DNA from: Clostridiales bacterium
Lineage (GTDB): Bacteria > Bacillota > Clostridia > Christensenellales > CAG-138
Reading direction: 5' to 3'
Assembly: GCA_012517905.1 (NCBI GenBank)
Contig: JAAYUE010000045.1
Coordinates: 1-42,184 of the forward strand
DNA length: 42,184 nucleotides
Under the pieces are notes generated by a model, which searched no databases, had not been told where the DNA came from, and saw nothing but the letters and a program-made list of their open reading frames with translations. The translations under genes and the position numbers were made by a program. Shown piece after piece: positions 25,487 to 33,989 of the stretch; positions within the stretch are counted from its first letter, which is position 1; the number at the start of each line of letters is the position of its first letter.

Positions 25487-25852
25487 ATGAAAAAAAGACT
25501 GATGAGCATCCTGATCTGCGTCCTGCTTCTCGTTATGGTCATCCCCGGCATCGCAAACGCAGAAGGCAACGAACCGGCACTATCGACAACCGCGACGTAT
25601 ACGGACCAGCAGTTCCGCATCCTCGAGAAAAAAGTCGATGTTGCGAACGCCAAAATCGAGAAAGCGGTTGAAAAAGCGCAGAGCACACCCTGGGACGACG
25701 TGGACGAACTGCTTGCGACCGTAGACGGAATCGTCGCCGGCGTGATGGATTACGCCGCCTCTATTGGCGCGACCGTCGTTTGCGAGTATACTACTTATTA
25801 TATCGACGGCCAGTATGTTATGATCGATCCGCTTCGCGTGATTCCGCTTTAA
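25487..25852 (+). CDS. small secreted protein under c-di-GMP control, unknown family
   Basis: The 121-residue precursor starts MKKRLMSILICVLLLVMV and has a clear signal peptide with cleavage after A-N-A (about residue 25), leaving ~96 residues outside. The mature part has one likely amphipathic helix (QQFRILEKKVDVANAKIEKAVEKA region, about 40-63), an acidic D-D-V-D-E-L-L stretch, a hydrophobic middle and a Tyr-rich C-terminus. There is a single Cys. I do not recognise the family. The ATG is set by CGGAGGG about 10 bases upstream. It is the first gene after the riboswitch and is followed 34 bases later by the MNT gene with no terminator. Secreted products are common riboswitch-I targets in Clostridia; adhesion or signalling would be a guess. 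Confidence 0.65.
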   Translation: MKKRLMSILICVLLLVMVIPGIANAEGNEPALSTTATYTDQQFRILEKKVDVANAKIEKAVEKAQSTPWDDVDELLATVDGIVAGVMDYAASIGATVVCEYTTYYIDGQYVMIDPLRVIPL

Positions 25853-25886
25853 TCTGCGCGACGGCGCGCGGCGGCAAGGAACGGAC

Positions 25887-26228
25887 ATGATCTCTGTTTG
25901 CAACGACTTTGAGGGCTTATTCAACAGGCATGCCGCGAAGATGCGGGACATATGCCGTGGTATCTATGCCCTTCCGGACGTTTCAAAGGTCGTGCTCTTT
26001 GGGTCCTATGCCAAGCGCTGCGCGGAACCGGAAAGCGATGTCGACATCGCGGTTTTCTTTGAGTGCACGGATGCGCGTCTGCTGCGGCGTTACCGCCAGC
26101 TGACGCGCATTTGCGCAAATCCGGAAATCGATGTGCAGGCCCAGCCGTTTCACACCTATGAATTATCTACGCCATGTGGTATTATAGAGGAAATAGAAGC
26201 GTACGGATTGGAGCTTCGTCCTGAATGA
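25887..26228 (+). CDS. minimal nucleotidyltransferase (MNT, MntA-like)
   Basis: The 113-residue protein is a pol-beta type minimal nucleotidyltransferase: G39-S40 followed by ten residues and D51-V-D53 (GSX10DXD), with a third carboxylate D82 in EIDVQAQPF, so the metal site is intact. MntA-type enzymes of HEPN/MNT pairs add AMP to the HEPN partner. AAGGA lies 7 bases before the ATG. The stop overlaps the next start (ATGA), so it is coupled to the HD-GYP gene and, through it, to the HEPN gene. Confidence 0.85.
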   Translation: MISVCNDFEGLFNRHAAKMRDICRGIYALPDVSKVVLFGSYAKRCAEPESDVDIAVFFECTDARLLRRYRQLTRICANPEIDVQAQPFHTYELSTPCGIIEEIEAYGLELRPE

Positions 26229-27199
26229 CGCCGAACGATCGGCAATCGGAAGCTTCGGGTGATGGAATGGACGGCATACTCTTTAACCGCAAAATGGCGG
26301 CGGCGGATACGCATGCCCCGGAAGACGAAACAAGCACGACGCTGCTGGCAAAACAGGGCGATCTGGAAGTCATGCTTTACCGCATCGGCGGCGAGTCCGT
26401 CGTGTGGCTGTATCCGGCGAGCGATCCGGACGCGATCGAGTTTTTCTTTGTCCACGAAGGCGTTGTCGAGCTTGCGCTGGACGACGGCGTGGTGTCTCTG
26501 GGCCCGGGGGAGTCGTTTTCCGTCTCGGGACTGACGCGGGAGATCCCCGTCAAGATGCAGGGCGCCACGCAGATTCTCTACGTCACCAACTGTCCGGCAT
26601 ACGAGTCGGTTTCCCGGTTCGAAGAGAGCCTGAGCGAGCTGCTCAAGCGCGTCAACGAAAAGGACCACTATACCTACCGGCACAGCAAAGCGGTGCTGCA
26701 TTATTCTCTGGCGCTGTACGATGCGATGCAGGAGAGCTGCCCCGCCATCCCGCGGGACGATCTCGCGGTTGCGGCGTTGTTTCACGACGTCGGCAAGTGC
26801 TTTGTGCCGGTCGAGATCCTGCAAAAACCGGAAAAGCTCGAGCATGCGGAGCTGCGCTATATTCTGCGTCATCCCGTGGACAGCGGGCGCATGCTGTTGC
26901 CGAAATTTGGCGAGCAGATCGCCGAAATCGCGCGAAACCATCACGAACGGCTCAACGGCAGCGGGTATCCGCGCGGACTGAGGACGGAGGATATCAGCCT
27001 CTCCTCGCAGATCGTCGCGGTTGCGGACGTGTTTGACGCCATGACGACCGACCGCGGCTATAATGTGGTCAAGACGTTTTCCGAGGCGGCGGCGGAGCTT
27101 TTGTCCCTGCCGGAGGAATTTGACACAAGGATTACAAAGGTTTTAAGTCGGCTCGTAACGAGCGGCGCTCTGGAAGAAGGAGGGGCGGCAAGCGCATGA
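26225..27199 (+). CDS. cupin-HD-GYP protein, predicted c-di-GMP phosphodiesterase
   Basis: The 324-residue protein has an N-terminal cupin-like beta barrel (about 45-122, with EFFFVHEGVVEL and LGPGESFSV) and a C-terminal HD-GYP domain: H187-D188 in FHDVGK, HP at 216-217, H239-H240-E241, GSGYP (245-249) and ADVFDAMTTDR. All recognisable HD-GYP residues are present, so it should hydrolyse c-di-GMP. The cupin could sense a small ligand; the usual metal histidines are not evident. No membrane helix. Its ATG overlaps the MNT stop and its own stop overlaps the HEPN start, both as ATGA. A second in-frame ATG at 26267 is a possible start. Lying after a c-di-GMP riboswitch, it would give feedback on the signal. 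Confidence 0.85.
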   Translation: MTPNDRQSEASGDGMDGILFNRKMAAADTHAPEDETSTTLLAKQGDLEVMLYRIGGESVVWLYPASDPDAIEFFFVHEGVVELALDDGVVSLGPGESFSVSGLTREIPVKMQGATQILYVTNCPAYESVSRFEESLSELLKRVNEKDHYTYRHSKAVLHYSLALYDAMQESCPAIPRDDLAVAALFHDVGKCFVPVEILQKPEKLEHAELRYILRHPVDSGRMLLPKFGEQIAEIARNHHERLNGSGYPRGLRTEDISLSSQIVAVADVFDAMTTDRGYNVVKTFSEAAAELLSLPEEFDTRITKVLSRLVTSGALEEGGAASA

Positions 27200-27654
27200 A
27201 CAAACAGGAAAAATGCGGATATTGGCTGATGCTCTCGGACTATGATCTCGGCACGGTGGACGCGCTGATCAAAGGCGAACGATGGGTGTATGTGGCGTAT
27301 CTTTGCCAGCAGGCCGCGGAACGGCAGCTGAAGGGCATGTACGTGTACTTTCTCGAGACGGAGCCGCCGAAGACGCACAACGTTAACTTCCTGTTTTCCA
27401 AGATCACGGGAAGCGAGGCGTTTCGCGCCCAGACGAACCTGGAGCGGTTTGAAGAAAAGAAGAACGACTGCGAAGATTTTCTCATGGACGTGATGTTTTA
27501 CTATATGTCCGACTACCCGTTTTCCTACAAGAACATTACAAACCGGTTTGTCGACCGCAATCTCGCCATAGATCTCTACGACAAGGCGCGCGTGTTCGTC
27601 GCCTGGCTGCGCTCGTTCCTGCCTGAGATCGAGATTCCGAACATACCTTCCTGA
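27196..27654 (+). CDS. HEPN-domain protein
   Basis: The 152-residue protein matches the PF05168-type HEPN four-helix bundle: VYVAYLCQQAAERQLKGMYV (helix 2, QQAAE core) and KTHNVNFLF. The RX4-6H motif of RNase HEPN toxins is not seen, so nuclease activity is doubtful; similar non-catalytic HEPN proteins pair with MNT enzymes as binding subunits (for example HI0074/HI0073). It overlaps the HD-GYP gene by 4 bases and is last in the operon, with a terminator after it. Role as toxin, AMPylation target or binding partner remains open. Confidence 0.8.
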   Translation: MNKQEKCGYWLMLSDYDLGTVDALIKGERWVYVAYLCQQAAERQLKGMYVYFLETEPPKTHNVNFLFSKITGSEAFRAQTNLERFEEKKNDCEDFLMDVMFYYMSDYPFSYKNITNRFVDRNLAIDLYDKARVFVAWLRSFLPEIEIPNIPS

Positions 27655-27671
27655 CGAATAGCGAATCAACA

Positions 27672-27700
27672 ACGCCTCCCCGATCGGGGAGGCGTCGTTT
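27672..27700 (+). terminator. terminator of the riboswitch operon
   Basis: ACGCCTCCCC pairs with GGGGAGGCGT around GATC, followed by CGTTTTGTG; it may also serve the convergent gene at 27720. Confidence 0.8.
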
Positions 27701-27719
27701 TGTGTCGTTTGCTTTTCCG

Positions 27720-28040
27720 TCAGCCCGCGGGCGTGGGTTCGGGCGTGGGGGTGACGAAGGCGTCCGCGCCGGGCTGGCTTGTTTCGTGCGGCTCTATGGA
27801 GTCCCGCAAGTAATCCGCGCCCTGGTCGAGAAGCCCCGCTGCGTCCTCCGCGATGCCGGAGTCCTGCATGAAGATCATCGTCTCCGACCAGGCGGCCTTG
27901 CCGAGGATGCGGAGCGAACTGATATAACGATCCAGCTTGCCGTTGAGCAGATCTTTCGCGTCCAGATAGGACAGCACCGCCATAATCAGGATGAGCAGCA
28001 CCACGAGAACGCCGATCAGGCGAAATAAAAACTTAAACAT
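27720..28040 (-). CDS. small single-pass membrane protein, unknown
   Basis: From the ATG at 28040 (GGAGG 5-9 bases upstream) the product is 106 residues: one N-terminal hydrophobic helix (about 6-24, RLIGVLVVLLILIMAVL), a charged middle and a low-complexity tail rich in Pro, Thr and Glu (TPTPEPTP). The shape suggests a membrane-anchored outer-face protein. No family recognised. It stands alone between two terminators. Confidence 0.6.
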   Translation of the reverse strand: MFKFLFRLIGVLVVLLILIMAVLSYLDAKDLLNGKLDRYISSLRILGKAAWSETMIFMQDSGIAEDAAGLLDQGADYLRDSIEPHETSQPGADAFVTPTPEPTPAG

Positions 28041-28184
28041 CGTTTCCTCCCAGATCATTCACGGCGAGCTGGGCATCGCTCGCCAAACAGAGTATACCAC
28101 GACGCGTATGACCCTGCTGTGAATGTTGTGTTAAATCTATCGCGCGCGGGCGTGACGGCGCAATCCGGCCGTCGAGCCGCGACG

Positions 28185-29354
28185 CTATTCGATCAGGAGC
28201 TGTTCGGTCGCGGCGATCGCCGTTTCGATCATCGGCGCAAAGTCGACGAGTGCTTCGCTGCGGCGGATGTCCTCGAGTTTCGGCCGCGTCACGGGGTGCT
28301 GCGGCACGAACACCGTGCAGCAGTCCTCATAAGGGAGGATGGAGGTTTCGTAAGAGCCGATCGCCTTTGCGCGGGTCACGATCTCTTCTTTGTCAAAGCC
28401 GATCAACGGGCGGAAGACGGGGAGGCTCACCGCGTCGTTGGTCACCGTAAGGCTCTCGACGGTCTGGCTCGCGACCTGGCCGATGGATTCGCCGGTGACG
28501 AGCGCCTGCGCGCCGCAGTTTTGTGCGATGCGCTCGGCAATCTGCATCATGAGCCGGCGCATGAGCACCGTGGTTTCGCTCTTGGGGCATTTTTCGTAGA
28601 TGGCCAGCTGGATCTCGGTAAACGGCACGAGATAGAGCGACACTTCGCCTGCGTAGCCTGAGAGGATGCGCGTGAGCTCGATGACCTTTTCCCGCGCCCG
28701 CTCGCTCGTGTAGGGATAACTGTAGAAGTGAACGGCGGAGATGCGCACGCCGCGCTTGGCGATCATGTGCCCGGCGACGGGGCTGTCGATGCCGCCGGAG
28801 ATGAGCAGCATCGCGTGGCCGTTGGTGCCGACGGGCATGCCGCCCGCGCCCATGCGCTCCTCCGCAAAGAGAAACGTCTGCTCCTGCCGCACTTCTACGC
28901 CGACGTAGAAGTCGGGCTCGTGCACGTCCACGCGCAGCCGGTCGAACGGCTCGAGCAACAGCCCGCCAAGCGTGCGGCAGATGTCCTGCGAACGCATGAA
29001 GAAGCGCTTGTCCGCGCGGCGGGCGATCACCTTGAAGCTCGCCTCGGACAAGCCTTCGATGCGCCGGCCGACGAGCAGTTTCGCGGCGGAGACGATCGCG
29101 TCCCAATCCTTTTCCACCGCCAGCGCGGGGCTGACGGAGTGGATGCCGAAGACGCGCGTGAGCTTGTCCGCCGCTTCGTCCATCGCCGCTTCGGGGATGT
29201 CGAAGACGAACACGCGTCCCTGCTCGCGCACGACCCTGACGGGCAGCGGACGAAGGGCGAGCGAGATGCGCTTCATGAGGCTGCGCTCGAAGTACGGGCG
29301 GTTCAGCCCTTTTAAGTGGATTTCCGCATAGCGGACGAGCAGTACGGGTTCCAT
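28185..29354 (-). CDS. thiI: tRNA 4-thiouridine sulfurtransferase ThiI
   Basis: The 389-residue protein has the ThiI order: N-terminal ferredoxin-like part (VRYAEIHLKGLNR), THUMP domain (about 60-165) and PP-loop ATPase LLISGGIDSPVAGHM, followed by CPKSETTVLMRRLM and ESIGQVASQTVESL. It uses ATP and sulfur from a cysteine desulfurase to make s4U8 in tRNA. It lacks the C-terminal rhodanese domain of E. coli ThiI, as Firmicutes forms do. The ATG at 29354 is preferred over 29366 because GGAG lies 6 bases before it. It is 88 bases after the cysteine desulfurase, its likely sulfur donor. Two copies of GTTGAATTTT lie in the gap (29370-29393). Confidence 0.92.
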   Translation of the reverse strand: MEPVLLVRYAEIHLKGLNRPYFERSLMKRISLALRPLPVRVVREQGRVFVFDIPEAAMDEAADKLTRVFGIHSVSPALAVEKDWDAIVSAAKLLVGRRIEGLSEASFKVIARRADKRFFMRSQDICRTLGGLLLEPFDRLRVDVHEPDFYVGVEVRQEQTFLFAEERMGAGGMPVGTNGHAMLLISGGIDSPVAGHMIAKRGVRISAVHFYSYPYTSERAREKVIELTRILSGYAGEVSLYLVPFTEIQLAIYEKCPKSETTVLMRRLMMQIAERIAQNCGAQALVTGESIGQVASQTVESLTVTNDAVSLPVFRPLIGFDKEEIVTRAKAIGSYETSILPYEDCCTVFVPQHPVTRPKLEDIRRSEALVDFAPMIETAIAATEQLLIE

Positions 29355-29442
29355 GCAATACTCCATCGGTTGAATTTTGGGTTGAATTTTGAATTGTTGT
29401 GTCGAAGACGGCGAACGGCTGCGGTCGCCAAGGTCGAAGGCG

Positions 29443-30588
29443 TTACCGGCGATGGAAGCGGCGTAAAAACGCGACCTGCTCGGCGAGAAGATCTGCCGCG
29501 ATGTCCATCTCTTCGAGGGTGTTGAAGGGGCAGAGGCTGAAGCGCAGCGCGCCTTCCGCGCGCGCACTGGGGATGCCCATGGCCGCGAGGATGCGGTTTT
29601 GGCCCTTTTTATGCGTCGAGCAGGCGCTGCCGGTCGAGACGCAGACGCCTTTTTGCGAAAGCGCGCTGACCAGTACCTCGCCCCGCACGCCGGGGAAGGA
29701 CATGTTGAGAATATGCGGCGCGCCCTGCTCCGGCGCGGGCCCGTTGACCGGCGCGTCGGGAACTGCCGAAAGATTGGCGTACAGCCTCGCTTTGCATGCG
29801 CGCATGTGCGCAATCCACGCCGGCTGCTGTTCCCGATAGGCGGACAGCGCCGCGTCGAGCCCGAGGATGCCGGGCACGTTCGTCGTGCCGGAGCGAAGAT
29901 TTCGCTCCTGTCCGCCGCCGATCTGTCCGCCGGAGAACTTTACGCCGTTTTTCACATACAGCGCGCCGACGCCCTTGGGGGCGTGAAACTTATGCGCGCT
30001 GACGCTGTAGAAGTCGACGGGCGGGTGCGAAAACGGCAGCTTGCAGAAGGCCTGTACCCCGTCCGAATGAAACAGCGCGCTCGGCGCGCACCGTTTGATC
30101 AGCGCAGAGACGGCGAAAAGGTCGTTGACCGCGCCGACTTCGTTGTTGACGTGCATCACGGACACAAGCGCCGTGTCCGCCGTGAGCACCTGCGCAAGCT
30201 CGTCCAGATTCGCCGTTCCGTCGGGGTTGAGGCTGACGAAAACGACCTCGGTCTCCGGCGTGCCGTCCAGCGAGCGGAACGCTTCGTAGACGGACGGATG
30301 CTCGCCGGCGGTCGTGACGATGCGCTTTTTTCCGCGCCGGGATTTCAGCGAGCCGAAGATCGCCATGTTGTTGGACTCCGTGCCGCCGGAGGTATAGAGC
30401 ACCTCGCCCGCGCCGCAACCAAGCGCGTCGGCAAGCCTGGCGCGCGCCGCTTCGACCGCCTTTTCGGTGGCAACGGCGGGCTGATACGCGCTGGCGGGGT
30501 TATAAAACTGCTCGGTCATGGCGCGGCAAGCGGCGTCCGCCGCTTCGGGCAGGACGCGCGTGGTCGCGCTGTTGTCGAGATAGATCAT
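29443..30588 (-). CDS. cysteine desulfurase (NifS/IscS family)
   Basis: The 381-residue PLP enzyme has YLDNSATTRVLPE at the start, the PLP lysine in SVSAHKFHAPKG (about 200) and the sulfur-carrying Cys in SSTGSACS-type loop (VSTGSACSTHKKGQ, about 325). It takes sulfur from cysteine to a persulfide for transfer to ThiI. The paired order with thiI is common in Firmicutes and points to tRNA thiolation rather than Fe-S assembly; there is no iscU nearby. GGAG lies 9 bases before the ATG. Confidence 0.92.
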   Translation of the reverse strand: MIYLDNSATTRVLPEAADAACRAMTEQFYNPASAYQPAVATEKAVEAARARLADALGCGAGEVLYTSGGTESNNMAIFGSLKSRRGKKRIVTTAGEHPSVYEAFRSLDGTPETEVVFVSLNPDGTANLDELAQVLTADTALVSVMHVNNEVGAVNDLFAVSALIKRCAPSALFHSDGVQAFCKLPFSHPPVDFYSVSAHKFHAPKGVGALYVKNGVKFSGGQIGGGQERNLRSGTTNVPGILGLDAALSAYREQQPAWIAHMRACKARLYANLSAVPDAPVNGPAPEQGAPHILNMSFPGVRGEVLVSALSQKGVCVSTGSACSTHKKGQNRILAAMGIPSARAEGALRFSLCPFNTLEEMDIAADLLAEQVAFLRRFHRR

Positions 30589-30628
30589 ACGGCTTCACTC
30601 CGGTTGCCTGCAAGATACGCGCATGCAA

Positions 30629-30668
30629 AAAGCGCGCATTGGCAGTATAGCACAATTCTGCGCGCTTT
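30629..30668 (-). terminator. msrAB terminator with the next promoter's -10 in its loop
   Basis: On the minus strand AAAGCGCGCA pairs with TGCGCGCTTT and ends in T residues, 25 bases after the msrAB stop. The 20-base loop contains the extended -10 TGC-TATACT (30644-30649) that probably serves the cysteine desulfurase. Confidence 0.6.
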
Positions 30669-30693
30669 GCTCGTGTTTTGCGGATTTGCCCGG

Positions 30694-31668
30694 CTACGCC
30701 TGTTTTGCGAACCGTTGCTTCAGATAGCCGTAGCCCTGTTCATCCAGCTCCTCATAGGGAATGAAGCGGAGCGACGCGCCGTTGATGCAGTATCGAACGC
30801 CGTTGGGCGACTCTGGATCGCCGGTGAATACGTGGCCGAGGTGCGAATCTCCCGCGCGGGAGCGAACCTCCACGCGGCGCATGCCGTGGCTTTCGTCTGC
30901 GCGCTCAACGACGACCGACGGTTCGACAGGCCGCGTAAAGGAAGGCCAGCCGCAGGCGGAGCGATACATATCCTCCGAGGTGAAGAGCGGCTCGCCGGTG
31001 ACGACGTCCACATACAGCCCGCGCTTTGTGCTGCCATAGAATTCGCTGGTAAACGGGCGCTCGGTCGCGCTCTGCTGCGTGACGGCGAACTGTTCCTGCG
31101 AAAGCGATTTGCGAATCGCCGCGTCGTCGGGTCGCGCGTAACGGCCTGCGTCGATCGTGCCCTTGGAGAGCTTTGCAATCTTTGCAAACGGAATGTGGCA
31201 ATAGCCTCCCGGGTTCTTGTCCAGATAGTCCTGATGGTATTCCTCGGCGGGGAAGAAGTTGACCAGCGGACCGATTTCCACCGCAAAGCCCGGCGTGCGC
31301 GCGCGCTCGATAGCCGCGATGCGCTCCACCGTCGCCTTCGCCTCGTCGTCCGCATAATAGATGCCCGCCTGATACTGCGTGCCGATGTCGTGTCCCTGCT
31401 GGTTCACGGCGGTGGGGTCTACCACCTCGAAATAGGCAAACAACAGCTGGTCAAGGCTCACGCGGCCGGGGTCATAGGTCACCTTGACGGTCTCGCGAAA
31501 CCCGGTTTTTCCGGTGCAGACGGTCTTGTAGTCCGCGTCCTGGTCGCCGGTGCCATTGGCGTATCCGCTCGTCGCGTCCAGTACGCCCGGGATGGACTGC
31601 ATGAGCTTTTCCATGCCCCAGAAGCATCCGCCCGCGAGATAAATGATTCTGTTTTCCTGCTGTTCCAT
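30694..31668 (-). CDS. msrAB: bifunctional methionine sulfoxide reductase MsrA-MsrB
   Basis: The 324-residue fusion has MsrA first (catalytic Cys15 in GGCFWG, then GTGDQDADYKTVCTGKTG and EYHQDYL near 150) and MsrB after about residue 180 (FTSEFYGSTKRG, SACGWPSFTRPV, GDSHLGHVF and catalytic Cys in RYCINGASL). MsrA reduces the S- and MsrB the R-epimer of methionine sulfoxide, repairing oxidised protein. The MsrB part lacks the paired CxxC zinc motifs of many MsrBs. The ATG at 31668 has AAGGAG 11 bases upstream. Confidence 0.93.
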   Translation of the reverse strand: MEQQENRIIYLAGGCFWGMEKLMQSIPGVLDATSGYANGTGDQDADYKTVCTGKTGFRETVKVTYDPGRVSLDQLLFAYFEVVDPTAVNQQGHDIGTQYQAGIYYADDEAKATVERIAAIERARTPGFAVEIGPLVNFFPAEEYHQDYLDKNPGGYCHIPFAKIAKLSKGTIDAGRYARPDDAAIRKSLSQEQFAVTQQSATERPFTSEFYGSTKRGLYVDVVTGEPLFTSEDMYRSACGWPSFTRPVEPSVVVERADESHGMRRVEVRSRAGDSHLGHVFTGDPESPNGVRYCINGASLRFIPYEELDEQGYGYLKQRFAKQA

Positions 31669-31821
31669 GTTGTGACATCTCCTTGTTTCGCAATCCGAGC
31701 GATCAAAAGCCATATCATCCGAACGGGAGAGGTTTCCTTTTTCGCAACCTTTGCGATCTGAAAGGATCATATCATCCGCCGCCGGATGTGTCGAGAGACT
31801 AGGTCACAGTTGCGATAGTAA

Positions 31822-31845
31822 AAAAGCCCGCGTCGGCGGGCTTTT
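31822..31845 (-). terminator. terminator of the minus-strand membrane gene
   Basis: AAAAGCCCGC pairs with GCGGGCTTTT around GTCG; on the minus strand it ends in TTTTTT. It lies 120 bases after the stop at 31965; nothing else is seen in that gap. Confidence 0.7.
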
Positions 31846-31964
31846 GGCAGATCGGTTCATTCTGCGGAAACGGGCAAGGTGTTTTTTCGAGCGGTGCGGC
31901 GCGGCAGACCGCCCCGGGATTGTGCCCGGCCTTTCCAACGAAGGATTCCTTTTCCTGGCGCTCG

Positions 31965-32423
31965 CTACTCTGCGGGAACGGCGGACGGGGGCGCCTTGGC
32001 AAACACGCGTTTGACGAGCGCGATGCCGATAATGGCGAGCGCGATGACGATTACGTTAAAGATGACGATGGCTGCGATGACGATGGCAAACACAAGCCCG
32101 CTCTGCGCAAGCGCGCCGGAAGCGAGGCCGGACGCGGTTGCGAGGATCTGCCCGCCCGCAAGAGCGGCGACCGCCGCCGCAGCGCCCCAGCCGAACCACT
32201 TCGCAAACGTCCTGGAAAGCAGGCCGGCAAGAATGAGCAGCGCCAGCCCGAGCGCGACGATGGGAAACAGCTCCGCAAGCATGAGATAGTCGAACAACAA
32301 CCGTTTGTCCATGATGCTCCCGACGATGGCGGTGAGAAACATAAACAGGATCGGCCCCCAGACGAGAATGGTTCCGGCGAGGGAGAAGATCTTTGTCAGC
32401 GTGGTTTTTTGTTTTGCGTTCAT
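31965..32423 (-). CDS. small four-helix membrane protein, unknown
   Basis: The 152-residue protein is mostly hydrophobic with helices at about 13-35, 48-70, 76-98 and 108-135, short basic ends and a Pro-Ala-rich tail. No conserved charged or metal-binding residues stand out. GGAGG lies 9 bases before the ATG at 32423. No family recognised; it is a single-gene unit between its terminator and a divergent promoter. Confidence 0.6.
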   Translation of the reverse strand: MNAKQKTTLTKIFSLAGTILVWGPILFMFLTAIVGSIMDKRLLFDYLMLAELFPIVALGLALLILAGLLSRTFAKWFGWGAAAAVAALAGGQILATASGLASGALAQSGLVFAIVIAAIVIFNVIVIALAIIGIALVKRVFAKAPPSAVPAE

Positions 32424-32580
32424 GGCGATACCTCCTGATAAGACGGTCCGGCGGGTGGGTCATGAGATGCGCGCTGCATACCGACAAAACTATTATATAG
32501 GATTTTGAAAGAGGTGGCCAGACATATTGCGGATTTGGCGCGGGAACCAGGCCACGCTTTGGAAACGACACTGCGCGGCT

Positions 32581-32608
32581 TTGTTTTGAAGCATGAAACG
32601 TGTATACT
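32581..32608 (+). promoter_or_regulatory. promoter of the gene at 32642
   Basis: TTGTTT (32581-32586), 16 bases, TATACT (32603-32608), 33 bases before the ATG. Confidence 0.5.
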
Positions 32609-32641
32609 TTGAATCAGAATAATCTGTAAGGAGAATGCGCC

Positions 32642-33151
32642 ATGGTTTCGGAAGAACGCATCGCCGTTTGGGACGCGCGGGACAGGCTGGTCGAAGAACT
32701 GACGCGGACGGATTGCCTGCCGAAACGCACGCTCTATATCCGCCGCGACGACGGCGGAACGCTCGCAGTCGGGCTGCTGCCTGAGCGACGCGGGTATCTT
32801 CTCGTCGAGTGGCGCGGCGCGGCGTATCAGACGACGCTTCTGTGCCAGCCGGCCCTTGTGATCGAGCCATATGAGCAGGAAGGGGACAGGTTTGGCGGCA
32901 TGTTCGGCTTCGGGGAAAAGGGCGCGCATGGCTGGCTGCTGCGAATCGAGGAAAACGGGAAGTCGGTCGCCGAAGCGACCCTGCTGCCCAGGATCACCGC
33001 GTTTGCCGACCTGACGGCAAAGGAGGACCGGTTTTTCCACGGCAAGCGCAGGGTCCGCCGGATTCCGCTCTGGCAGCTCCGGCCGGAACCCGCCGACATG
33101 TGCGAAGCGGCGCTGTCGATCTGGGAACGGCTGCTGCAGGAGGGCGGCTGA
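32642..33151 (+). CDS. protein of unknown function
   Basis: The 169-residue protein has no signal peptide or membrane helix. It has many Arg, Glu and Trp residues and a Gly-rich stretch GGMFGFGEKGAHGW near residue 85. It looks like a folded soluble domain, but I do not recognise it. AAGGAG lies 8 bases before the ATG and a promoter lies 33 bases upstream, so it is a real single-gene unit. Confidence 0.6.
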   Translation: MVSEERIAVWDARDRLVEELTRTDCLPKRTLYIRRDDGGTLAVGLLPERRGYLLVEWRGAAYQTTLLCQPALVIEPYEQEGDRFGGMFGFGEKGAHGWLLRIEENGKSVAEATLLPRITAFADLTAKEDRFFHGKRRVRRIPLWQLRPEPADMCEAALSIWERLLQEGG

Positions 33152-33267
33152 AGCTGCGGCTGCATCCGATACAGAGGGGCGCTCCGGTGCGCCGCGCGAT
33201 CGTCCCTGCTTTGAAACAGAGAGGCCGTTACTGCGCGTCGCGCTATGCAGCGGGAACCAAAGTATAC

Positions 33268-33303
33268 AAAACCCGCCTTGCAGATGTCTGCAAGGCGGGT
33301 TTT
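33268..33303. terminator. bidirectional terminator
   Basis: AAAACCCGCCTTGCAG pairs with CTGCAAGGCGGGTTTT around a 4-base loop, between convergent genes. Confidence 0.9.
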
Positions 33304-33326
33304 TGCTGGTGTGGTGGGTTTGCGGA

Positions 33327-33794
33327 TCAGCCGATCTGCATGCCGAGGAAGACGGGCAGCGTCATCTGCTCCATCTGATCCTTGAGCTCCTCGATTTCGT
33401 CCATGTGGCGGTCTTCGTCGTTGAGGATCTGCACGAGGATGTCGCGCGTCGCGTAATCCAGCACTTCGCCGGCCAGTACGATGGCGTCGTTGTAGGCCTT
33501 GATCGCGTCGACTTCCGCAAGGCGGTCGTTTTCCACCTGCTTGGGCACGTCGCTGCCGATGTGGATTTTGTTGAGGTTGGTCACGATCGGGATGCCATCG
33601 AGGAAGAGGATGCGGCCGATGAGTTTCTCGGCATGCTTCATTTCGTCGATCGCGCGCTTTTCAAAATGCTTGTGAAGCTTGCTGTAGCCCCAGTCCTCAC
33701 ACATTTCGGCATGCACGATGTACTGGTTGATCGCGGTCAGCTCATCCGAGAGCAGCGCGTTTAAGGTGTCGATCAGTTTGGGATTCCCTTTCAT
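33327..33794 (-). CDS. bfr: bacterioferritin
   Basis: The 155-residue protein is a four-helix ferritin with every bacterioferritin ferroxidase ligand at its standard position (E18, E51, H54, E94, E127, H130) and the heme ligand M52. It oxidises Fe(II) and stores it as mineral in a 24-mer cage. The ATG at 33794 has GGAG 11 bases upstream; an in-frame TTG seven codons earlier overlaps that site. The likely promoter lies at 33990, leaving a leader near 190 bases. Confidence 0.93.
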   Translation of the reverse strand: MKGNPKLIDTLNALLSDELTAINQYIVHAEMCEDWGYSKLHKHFEKRAIDEMKHAEKLIGRILFLDGIPIVTNLNKIHIGSDVPKQVENDRLAEVDAIKAYNDAIVLAGEVLDYATRDILVQILNDEDRHMDEIEELKDQMEQMTLPVFLGMQIG

Positions 33795-33989
33795 AAAAAC
33801 AAATACTCCTTTCAAGTATGTTTATTCACAGCCGAAAAACGGCGGTGGATTCCGATTGGTCCGTCAAACATCTCGTTTCTTGCGGCAGACACCGCAACAC
33901 GTGGTATTACAACGTCGGGGATATGTGTTTTGGGACGGGAATCGGCGTCTGCGTCTGAAAAACGGTTCGATCCAATCCCGACTGCCTTT

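Noticed and set aside
27196..27654. HEPN protein as an RNase toxin
   Set aside because: No RX4-6H motif is visible, so a nuclease role was not claimed.
29599..31761. A 720-codon plus-strand frame antisense to cysteine desulfurase and msrAB
   Set aside because: It spans two well-identified genes and their gap, with no family resemblance; a GC-driven shadow.
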